A stretch of 64,000 bases of DNA from Lysobacter_K sp043738095. Lineage in GTDB: Bacteria; Pseudomonadota; Gammaproteobacteria; Xanthomonadales; Xanthomonadaceae. The notes beneath the pieces are model-generated. The model saw only the letters and a program-made list of their open reading frames with translations, did not search any database and was not told the DNA's origin. The position numbers were made by a program, and so were the translations under genes. The DNA lies in the NCBI GenBank assembly GCA_043738095.1, contig JAYSZI010000062.1, positions 18,606-82,605 of the forward strand, in the 5' to 3' direction. The number at the start of each line of letters is the position of its first letter. Positions within the stretch are counted from its first letter, which is position 1. Shown piece after piece: positions 55,368 to 62,520 of the stretch.

Positions 55368-58300
55368 ATGATGCGCTCGGCATACTTGTTCGCGTTCGCG
55401 CTGATGTCTGCGGTATCGCTTGGGCTTGAGGCGAGCCCCGCCGCTGGCGGCAATTCGGCGCTCGGGCCGGACGTCGTCGGTAGCCGCATGTCGACCTACG
55501 TCGGCAATCCGATCAACGTCGCAACGGGCAACAAGTACCAGGCTGAGTCGGATCTTTCGATCTCGTCGCTGCTCGAGTTCACGCGTCACTACAACAGCCA
55601 GCAGCCTCTTTCGGGCGCGATCGGTCCTTACTGGACGCACAGCTACTCCAGCCGCGCCACCACCGGCACGCTCGGCGACGGCACGCAATTCGTCGACATG
55701 CTGCGCCCTACTGGGCGCCAGCTGCGCTATCGCCTGGTGAGCGGCGCGTGGGTCGGCGATCCCAACATCGCGCAGACGGTTGTGGCGCTCACTGATGCCA
55801 ACGGCACCCAGACGGGCTGGGAATGGCGTGACCTTTCTGCCAAGAGCTTCGAACAGTTCGACATGACCGGACGCCTGGTGAAGATCGTTCAGCAGGATGG
55901 CCGTTTCGCGACGGTCTCGTACAACACGGCCGGCCAGCTCGAACGCGTGCAGCAGGACGACGGCCGGGCTCTGACGTTCAATCACGATGACGCGGGCCGC
56001 ATCGGGCGCGTCGTCGCGCCTGATGGTCAGGAAACGATCTTCGACTACGACAGCTCGACCCGGCTGTCGGGCGTGCTCTACCCGGGCGGCGCGACGAAGA
56101 CCTATATCTACAACGAGTCGGCCCATACTGCAGGAACGAACCAGCCGAACTCCCTGACCGGAATCGTCCACGACGGCGTTCGCTTCGCCTCGTACAGCTA
56201 CGACACGCAGGGCAGGGCCGTATCGACCGAGCACGCGGGAGGCGTCAACAAGTTCACCGTCCTGCGCAATGCCGACGGCAGCGCGACGGTCACCACGCCG
56301 ACCGGCTCCAAGGAGCAGCGCCAGTTCGTCACCCATTTCGATACGCCTACGGCGCAGTCGGTGACCCGCAGCTGCACGGACAACTGCGCCGCGCCGTCGA
56401 CGGCTTATCAGTACGACGCGAACGGCTTCGTCAAGCAGACAGTCGAAGCGGGCGTGACGACCAACCGCACCAACGACGCGCAGGGCAGGGCGACGCATCG
56501 CGTCGAAGCGGTCGGCACCCCGCAGCAGCGCACCATACAGACCGACTGGAGCCCGGCGTTCGGTGTCCCCACCGAGCGGCGTACGTACAACACGGCCGGC
56601 ACCTTGGTGCAGATGGTCACGTGGACGCTCAACAGCCGTGGCCAGGTACGGATCTCCACGATCACCGACCCTGTGCTGGCCATCTCGCGCACGGCGACCA
56701 ACACGTACTGCGAGCAGGGGGACGTCGACATAGGCACGTGCCCGCGCGTTGGCCTGCTCACCAAAGTCGACGGCGCCCGCACCGACCTGGAGGCGCTTGG
56801 AGACGTCACGACCTTCGCTTATCGCATGGCGGATGCGTCCGGCTGCGACACCGCACCCGCGACCTGCGCCTATCGCAAGGGCGACCTGTGGAAGGCCACC
56901 AACGCCAAGCAGCAGAGCACCGAGACGCTCTCTTATGACGGTGCCGGCCGGCCGCTGTCGGTGAAGGACGCCAATGGCGTGGTAACCGACATGGAGTACA
57001 CCGCGCGGGGTTGGCTCAAGGCCACTAAGCTGCGCGGCGCCAACGCGACGTCCGAAGCGGACGATGCCATTACCCGCATGGACTACTGGCCCACCGGCTT
57101 GGTCAAGCGGGTCACGCAGGCCGACGACAGCTACACCGCTTTTGAGTACGACGCCGCTCACCGGCTGACCGGGATCAGCAACAACGCCGGCGAGCGCATC
57201 GACTACGTGCTCGATGCCGCGGGCAATCGGGAGCGAGAAGACACCACGGACGCGCAGGGCAATCTCAAGCGCACGCTGTCGCGCGTGTACAACCAGCTGG
57301 GTCAGCTGCAGGTGGCCAAGGACGCCTTCAGCCATGCGACGTCGATGACCTTCGACGCGCAGGGCAACACCGACACCGTCACGGACGCGAAGTCCCGCGT
57401 CACCGACAACGACTACGACCCGCTGGGCCGGCTCAAGCAGACTCTGCAGGACACGGCCGGCATCAACGCGAAGACCAGCTTCGGCTACGACGCGCTGGAC
57501 AACCTGCGCACGGTGGCCGATCCCAAGAACCTGACCACGAGCTACACCTATAACGGCCTGGGTGATCTCACGAAGCTGGTCAGTCCGGACACCGGCACCA
57601 CCGATTACACCTACGACAGCGCCGGCAACCTCAAGACCAAGCAGGACGCCCGCGGCGCGAGCTTCAAGGCGACCTACGCCTACGACGTGCTGAACCGCGT
57701 GACCGGCATCAGCTACGCGACCACCACGCCCAATCTCAACGTCACCTATTCCTACGACGCGGTAAACATCGTGTGCGTCGCCGGGGAGACGTTCGCACTG
57801 GGCCGCATGACGCGGATGGTCGACGGCAGCGGCAATACCCAGTACTGCTACGACCGCTTCGGCCGCATGGTCCGCAAGGTGCAGACCACCAACGGCAAGG
57901 AATTCGCCACCGCCTACCAGTACGCGGTCAACGGCCACCTACTGGTGATGACCTATCCGAGCGGCCTTCGCGTCAACTACGACTACAACGCGGCGGGCCA
58001 ACCGCGCAGCGTGAAGGTCACGCGGCCCGGGCAGCTGCCGGAAACGCTGGTCAGCGATGTCCGGTACCTGCCGTTCGGCCCCGTCTCCCAGCTGACCTAC
58101 GGCGAGGGAGTGCCCCGCGTGCTCACCCGCCAGCACGACAAAAACTACCGCCCGATGGTGGTGCAGGATGATTCCGGAATCGGCCTGAAAGACCTGCTGG
58201 GCTGGGACGAGGTCGGTAACCTGATGTCGCTGGCTGACTCTTCGACGACGCCGTTGTCGACGCCGCTCGCCACCTACAAGTACGACAGCCTGGGCCGCCT

Positions 58301-59684
58301 GAAAGGTCGGTACGCCCCTGAGGACAGCACGCAGTCCAGCCCGTTGCAGGCCTACACCTACGACCCGACCGGCAACCGCACCTCGTTCGGCGAGATGCGG
58401 CCCGGGCCGGGCAGCCAGCCGGGCCCGGACGGTCCGCCGGTGCTTGCGACGAGTCCCTATACCTACAACCCCGACACACACCGGTTGATGGCCGTTGGTG
58501 GACTGTCACGTGGCTACGATGAAGCCGGAAACCTAACGCGCTTGGGCAGCGCAACGGACCCGGGCGGCGTCACCCGTTCGTTCTTCTACGGCGCCCACAA
58601 CCGAATGAGTTGGACGTCCGGTGCCAATGGGTCGATGAACTACGCCTACAACGGCAAGGGCGAGCAGGTCCGTCGCTACGCTACGGGCACATCCACTCAG
58701 CAGACCTACCAGCTGTATGACGAAGCGGGTCGCTGGATCGGCGAGTACGACGTCGCGGGAACCGCGAAGCAGGAGTTCATTTGGCTGGCCGACCTTCCCG
58801 TAGGCATGGTCGCTTCGCCGCAGAACGGTGCAGATATCTACGATCCAGGTCCGGAGCCCGACCCCGGTCCGGGGGATCCGATGCCGCCCGATTCCACGTC
58901 CAGCATGGGCGCGACGCAGGAGATGGAAAGCCCGGTGCCGAGGCTCTACTTCATCGAGGCCGACCATCTCGGCACCCCGCGCGTCGTGATCGATCCGCAG
59001 AGAAACAAGGCGATATGGCGCTGGGATTTGACCGGCGAAGCTTTTGGGAGCAGCCCGCCGAACGAGGATGCGGATGGGGACGGTACGGCGTTTGTGTTTG
59101 ATATGCGGTTTCCGGGGCAGCGGTTTGATGCTGCTAGCGGGTTGAATTACAACTACTTCCGGGATTACGAAGCCGCGACCGGACGCTACGTGGAGAGCGA
59201 CCCGATTGGGCAGAATGGGGGAGTATCGACATATTCTTACGCGAACGCAGTTCCACTTCAAAAGGTGGATCCCCGGGGACTCATCTCGTTCGGTCCGACT
59301 TGCACCCAAAGTCAGCGGCTCGCAATCAGCTCGGAGATTGTGCAGCTTGCGAAAGAGATAGAAGACAAGGCGAACAAGCGGTGCAAGGACGATCGCTGCA
59401 ACATGAGCTATGCGGCGGAGGCGCTGAGGACGCTAATGGCCACGATGTTCTCCTGCGATTATGGCGATCGCTGCGCGGTGGCAACCAAGCCGAATATCGT
59501 CTACTTGTATCCGCAAGTGATAGGTGCGCCGGACTCAGCCGAGATCTCTAGCCCGAAGCAGTGCGGATGTTTTCGCTCCCTGCTCTTTCACGAAGCACTT
59601 CACTACGTGATTGGCGGAATCAAGTTTGATGAGCGCATTCGTCGTGAGACGCAAAAGTGTGTGTCATGTGGCTCAAGCTGGTGA
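55368..59684 (+). CDS. Exported Rhs/YD-repeat protein with zincin-like C-terminal domain
   Basis: 1438 aa. Signal peptide (MRSAYLFAFALMSAVSLGLE), DUF6531-type entry (VGNPINVATGNKYQAESDLS), then many YD repeats (YDSAGNLKTKQD, YDALDNLRTVADPKNLTTSY). The conserved Rhs core end follows: YFIEADHLGTPRVVIDPQRN, FPGQRFDAASGLNYNYFRDY, GRYVESDPIGQNGG and, at the hinge, KVDPRGL. The variable tip of about 130 residues has eight or more cysteines and HEALH at 1408-1412, a HExxH zinc-peptidase motif, ending in CVSCGSSW. Rhs tips are usually toxins, so a secreted metallopeptidase effector is likely. The stop overlaps the next gene. Confidence 0.9.
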   Translation: MMRSAYLFAFALMSAVSLGLEASPAAGGNSALGPDVVGSRMSTYVGNPINVATGNKYQAESDLSISSLLEFTRHYNSQQPLSGAIGPYWTHSYSSRATTGTLGDGTQFVDMLRPTGRQLRYRLVSGAWVGDPNIAQTVVALTDANGTQTGWEWRDLSAKSFEQFDMTGRLVKIVQQDGRFATVSYNTAGQLERVQQDDGRALTFNHDDAGRIGRVVAPDGQETIFDYDSSTRLSGVLYPGGATKTYIYNESAHTAGTNQPNSLTGIVHDGVRFASYSYDTQGRAVSTEHAGGVNKFTVLRNADGSATVTTPTGSKEQRQFVTHFDTPTAQSVTRSCTDNCAAPSTAYQYDANGFVKQTVEAGVTTNRTNDAQGRATHRVEAVGTPQQRTIQTDWSPAFGVPTERRTYNTAGTLVQMVTWTLNSRGQVRISTITDPVLAISRTATNTYCEQGDVDIGTCPRVGLLTKVDGARTDLEALGDVTTFAYRMADASGCDTAPATCAYRKGDLWKATNAKQQSTETLSYDGAGRPLSVKDANGVVTDMEYTARGWLKATKLRGANATSEADDAITRMDYWPTGLVKRVTQADDSYTAFEYDAAHRLTGISNNAGERIDYVLDAAGNREREDTTDAQGNLKRTLSRVYNQLGQLQVAKDAFSHATSMTFDAQGNTDTVTDAKSRVTDNDYDPLGRLKQTLQDTAGINAKTSFGYDALDNLRTVADPKNLTTSYTYNGLGDLTKLVSPDTGTTDYTYDSAGNLKTKQDARGASFKATYAYDVLNRVTGISYATTTPNLNVTYSYDAVNIVCVAGETFALGRMTRMVDGSGNTQYCYDRFGRMVRKVQTTNGKEFATAYQYAVNGHLLVMTYPSGLRVNYDYNAAGQPRSVKVTRPGQLPETLVSDVRYLPFGPVSQLTYGEGVPRVLTRQHDKNYRPMVVQDDSGIGLKDLLGWDEVGNLMSLADSSTTPLSTPLATYKYDSLGRLKGRYAPEDSTQSSPLQAYTYDPTGNRTSFGEMRPGPGSQPGPDGPPVLATSPYTYNPDTHRLMAVGGLSRGYDEAGNLTRLGSATDPGGVTRSFFYGAHNRMSWTSGANGSMNYAYNGKGEQVRRYATGTSTQQTYQLYDEAGRWIGEYDVAGTAKQEFIWLADLPVGMVASPQNGADIYDPGPEPDPGPGDPMPPDSTSSMGATQEMESPVPRLYFIEADHLGTPRVVIDPQRNKAIWRWDLTGEAFGSSPPNEDADGDGTAFVFDMRFPGQRFDAASGLNYNYFRDYEAATGRYVESDPIGQNGGVSTYSYANAVPLQKVDPRGLISFGPTCTQSQRLAISSEIVQLAKEIEDKANKRCKDDRCNMSYAAEALRTLMATMFSCDYGDRCAVATKPNIVYLYPQVIGAPDSAEISSPKQCGCFRSLLFHEALHYVIGGIKFDERIRRETQKCVSCGSSW

Positions 59685-60043
59685 TCTCGGCGCTTCTGAT
59701 GAGGGCGCTGATGCTGGGCGTCTTCGCGTCGGGCTTCGTTGGCGGATGCGACCGGGAGCTATCGCCCCCGGTTGCAAGCCTGCCGCCACCGCCGCCGATT
59801 CAGGAATTTTTGAAGTTTCGCGGGTGCAAGGCTCAACCCGTCCGGGCGCTCAATCGACGTGAGCAGTGTCTCTTTGGGCGATACAAAGAGCGTTGCCTGC
59901 CCCAGGACGATTGTGTTGTTCAATGCCTGGCGAGCGAAGAAAGTCAGCGCATTCTTGACGGCTGTGAACATTTGTGTGCGTTCGCCGCTGGGAATCGGGT
60001 TTCGCCGCCCGCAGAGATCGCTCGATGTCTCGAGCAGTCGTAA
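59666..60043 (+). CDS. Cysteine-rich lipoprotein, candidate immunity or partner of the Rhs tip
   Basis: 125 aa from ATG 59666, which lies inside the last codons of the Rhs gene in another frame. The signal peptide MWLKLVISALLMRALMLGVF ends in a lipobox-like GFVGGC. The mature part has a Pro run (SLPPPPPIQEF) and seven further cysteines (CKAQPVR, CLFGRYKERCLPQDDCVVQC, CEHLC, CLEQS). Immunity genes usually follow Rhs toxin tips directly, and the 19-base overlap fits that. It may instead be a chaperone or a second secreted factor. Confidence 0.6.
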   Translation: MWLKLVISALLMRALMLGVFASGFVGGCDRELSPPVASLPPPPPIQEFLKFRGCKAQPVRALNRREQCLFGRYKERCLPQDDCVVQCLASEESQRILDGCEHLCAFAAGNRVSPPAEIARCLEQS

Positions 60044-60542
60044 TGGAGCATCTCCCGAATCACTGTGGAAACGAGTGGGGCGGAGCTGCGCCAAAAAAAG
60101 GAGTGGTTTCATTCCGCCGACAGTCGTGGTCTGTCGCTGGGCCGAAGCCTGACTGCCCGTCACGGCAGGAGATTAGTCTCGGTTTTCCAAACAGGGCGGG
60201 CGCGTCGAAGTGGCCTCTTGGACACCGGCCCGCCGAGGTGAAACTCATCGCGGGAGTGAACGGTTCGGCGGGCTTTTTGGAGGGGGCGGAGCCGTCGAGC
60301 CGGCCCGACGACCGCTGGCTAGCCCGCGCTGCGACCAATGCGGCTACCAGCGGCAGACCGCGCACACTGCGCCACGCAGTGATCGAGCGGAGCAAGTGCC
60401 ACAGGCTACCAAGCGGCGAGCCTGCTGAGCGGTTGCTGCTGGCAACCCCCTTATTGCTAGCCGACGTGCAGCGTCCCAGCCTCATCGCGACTATCGACTC
60501 CGTGGGTCTGTAACCGTCCCCTCTATCCAACCTGGTAAACCA
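60044..60542. other. Intergenic stretch between two Rhs-type genes
   Basis: About 500 bases with no convincing gene on either strand. It may be the eroded remains of an earlier toxin tip and immunity gene, but nothing recognisable is left. Confidence 0.4.
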
Positions 60543-61229
60543 ATGAACCACCTAATCCAACTGAAGTCGTTGCTAGGACCTAGTTGTAGGCCCGGGGTCC
60601 TAGCTGCAACATTTGCCCTTGCAGTTGCTGCCTTGCCGCTGTCGCCCGCCCACGCGGTTGATCAGTCGCAATGCAAAGAGAACGGCGGTCCATACTGGTG
60701 CGGCCCTGCGACCCCGACCGCGTGGACAGTCACATCCGAAATCGGATTTGACCGCGCCGATCTACGCGACTGGCGCGCCGACTGTCGTGGCCGTGGTGGC
60801 ACCGTTGGCGACGCAAATGGCGACGGCGTCCTGGACTGCACCGGCGCCGCGGCTTGGACGGAAGGGAACGTCCTTTCAATGTCACGCAGCGTCGCCGCGG
60901 CCTGGTTCGGGACGTGCGGGCTCGACGGCTTCGAGACCGACAGCGGATGGGTCGTCGAGATGAAGTACAAAGCCGGGGTGTTGATCTCGGTGTACCGGCA
61001 GATGCAGTTCCGGGGCAAGGATCCCGGGTACGGCTCGTCTGGCTACACGTGCAGCGCCGGCGAGCCCTACATGGCACCGATGACCGGGCATAAGCGCCGG
61101 GACGCCGTTTGTTTGCCGGGCAGTGAACCGTTGTTTTCAGGCGGCGTGCAAACAGGCTGCGCTTCACTGAGATCCCCAAAGCCACTTGGCGACTGCGAGG
61201 ATTCCTGCAGCACTTCTGTCGGCGGTTAA
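60543..61229 (+). pseudogene. Orphan N-terminus of a second Rhs-type exported protein
   Basis: 228 aa. Signal peptide (VLAATFALAVAALPLSPAHA), then a Cys/Gly-rich region (CKENGGPYWCGPATPTAWTV, YTCSAGEPYMAPMTGHKRRD). It ends KPLGDCEDSCSTSVGG before TAA. In exported Rhs proteins of this group a similar Cys-rich leader runs into a VGNPIN-type start of the DUF6531 domain. Here the frame stops exactly at that junction, so the repeat core is missing. It is either a fragment left by recombination at the shared VGNPIN region or a self-standing secreted protein. Confidence 0.55.
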
Positions 61230-61405
61230 GTTGTTCGGCTCGCGAAACGCGCCTAGCGAAAAGGAGGTCAGGTTTCATTTGACCCCTTCTGCCGCGTCCA
61301 ACGCCTGGTGCAAGCCGACTGGGAGCTGCACGCTCGGTCGACAATCCGGACTGGAAGTAGGAGAGGACTCACCCCGACGCTAGCGACTGATCTACGGACT
61401 TTGCG

Positions 61406-61549
61406 ATGAAATGGAGTAAGGCCACGCTTCAATGCTGCTTGGCCTTGCTAGCTTTTTGCGCCGCCGATAAAGCATTTGCCGCGTGCGGGTCCGAGCGCGT
61501 CAGCTACATCACTGCACCGCCAGACGGTGCCGCCCACTTAAAAAATTGA
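61406..61549 (+). pseudogene. Short exported ORF cut off by the dispersed repeat
   Basis: 47 codons from ATG 61406. A signal peptide (MKWSKATLQCCLALLAFCAA then DKAFA) is followed by ACGSERVSYITAPPDGAAH and then LKN-stop. The last codons are contributed by the A/T-rich edge of the repeat at 61543. It looks like the start of an exported protein whose remainder was replaced. Confidence 0.4.
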
Positions 61550-61634
61550 AATCTGAGCAACTCACAAGAGCTGAGTGCTTCAGAATTTGGCGTGGGGCGA
61601 GCCTTTGCATCTTTAGCGGCGCCGTGGGAGACAG
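61543..61634. repeat. Short dispersed repeat, copy 2
   Basis: It contains GAGCAACTCACAAGAGCTGA followed by GT, a variable middle, and CCGTGGGAGACAGG. It aligns over its length with 36088-36170. Copy 1 is followed by cassette genes, while copy 2 is followed by about 130 bases without a gene. Both copies border truncated genes. Confidence 0.6.
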
Positions 61635-61763
61635 GTGCCTGCGCCCCAATAGATAGCCGCGACAGATAGTAATTTCTCCGTACAGGCCGTCCTGGGCCAC
61701 AAATTTCTACGGCTGTCCGCCAGCGTCAAACTTATCTACCTCCTAATAGCAGAGTTTTTGCGT

Positions 61764-62108
61764 CTAGCAGGCAGAACTTTCTGGAGAGAACACTAGCAAC
61801 GCCGCGGGAGACACATCAAAAGTTGTTACTTTCTCCGGATCGGCATCCTGCTGCCACTTGTAACGTGAGTACTGATCGGCAAGTAACAGATAGAGTGATC
61901 CCGGCTGGAGCGTGCGGACCCATTGCACCACGGCAGCACACTTTGCCCGCCACTTCGCATAATGCCTATTATGTAACCACACATCGTGGAAACGCATTGC
62001 TGAGATTGACAAAAGCTGCCTACCACGTAGCGCCCTCCTAAGCGCCGCATTCCAATCCTGTGTGTTGTTGCGAAGTGACGGCGTGGTCTGGCCGCCACGC
62101 CTCGTCAT
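61764..62108 (-). CDS. Uncharacterised protein overlapping the copZ stop
   Basis: 114 aa from ATG 62108, which overlaps the copZ TGA as ATGA. The body reads like real protein (ISAMRFHDVWLHNRHYAKWR, VQWVRTLQPGSLYLLLADQY, DADPEKVTTFDVSPAALLVF) and has lower G+C than copZ, but no domain is recognised. It could be a fragment of an acquired gene read from the copZ transcript. Expression is plausible through coupling. Confidence 0.4.
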   Translation of the reverse strand: MTRRGGQTTPSLRNNTQDWNAALRRALRGRQLLSISAMRFHDVWLHNRHYAKWRAKCAAVVQWVRTLQPGSLYLLLADQYSRYKWQQDADPEKVTTFDVSPAALLVFSPESSAC

Positions 62109-62344
62109 GATTGGCACGTGCCGCAGCAGCTGGCGTCGTTTGCGGCCGGCGCACTCGCAGACCCGGCGACCTTGTAGCCCTCGGACTCGATCACCGCTTG
62201 GACGCGCGCAAAATCGTCCACGCCCTCAACGTCGACCGTCCCGGCAGCGAGGTCCACTCGCGCGGTTCCGCCTAGCGTAGCGACCGCCCGCGTGATCGAG
62301 CGTTCGCAGTGGCCGCAGGTCATCCCTTCGACATTGAGCTTCAT
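62105..62344 (-). CDS. copZ: Copper chaperone CopZ
   Basis: 79 aa from ATG 62344 with GGAG upstream. A single HMA domain opens MKLNVEGMTCGHCERSITRA, with the Cu(I)-binding C-x-x-C. A Cys-rich tail (DASCCGTCQS) may add metal sites. It delivers Cu(I) to the CopA ATPase encoded divergently. An upstream in-frame start at 62401 lies in the promoter and is rejected. Confidence 0.9.
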   Translation of the reverse strand: MKLNVEGMTCGHCERSITRAVATLGGTARVDLAAGTVDVEGVDDFARVQAVIESEGYKVAGSASAPAANDASCCGTCQS

Positions 62345-62381
62345 CGTTGTTCTCCAGTCCCCGGCCGATGCCGGTATGCCC

Positions 62382-62412
62382 AGGCTCGGGCCTGACCCCA
62401 TGGGAAGGTCAA
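62382..62412 (-). promoter_or_regulatory. MerR/CueR-type promoter of copZ
   Basis: On the minus strand, -35 TTGACC (62412-62407) is followed by a 19-base spacer and -10 GAGCCT (62387-62382). The long spacer with an internal dyad (GACC ... GGTC, 62410-62394) is the hallmark of promoters that MerR-family activators untwist. The first 13 bases, TTGACCTTCCCAT, are identical to the copA promoter. Confidence 0.7.
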
Positions 62413-62462
62413 CGCCGTGCCGGGCGCTTGGAAGCGGGCGTTCTGGGACTCAAAGCGACCTC

Positions 62463-62493
62463 TTGACCTTCCCATAATGGCAACGTCCAGCCT
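62463..62493 (+). promoter_or_regulatory. MerR/CueR-type promoter of copA
   Basis: -35 TTGACC (62463-62468), a 19-base spacer, and -10 CAGCCT (62488-62493). The spacer holds a dyad with arms GACCTTCCCAT and ATGGCAACGTC centred at 62476 (9 of 11 positions symmetrical). It closely resembles known CueR-controlled copA promoters. A strong GAGGAGGTG ribosome site follows at 62508-62516. Confidence 0.75.
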
Positions 62494-62520
62494 GCACGTC
62501 TGATTCCGAGGAGGTGCACC

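Noticed and set aside
55347..57938. 863-codon open frame on the minus strand opposite the Rhs gene, Val/Arg/Gly-rich
   Set aside because: Mirror frame of a repetitive high-G+C gene. It has no domain, its composition is a direct reflection of the YD repeats, and it spans the Rhs start.
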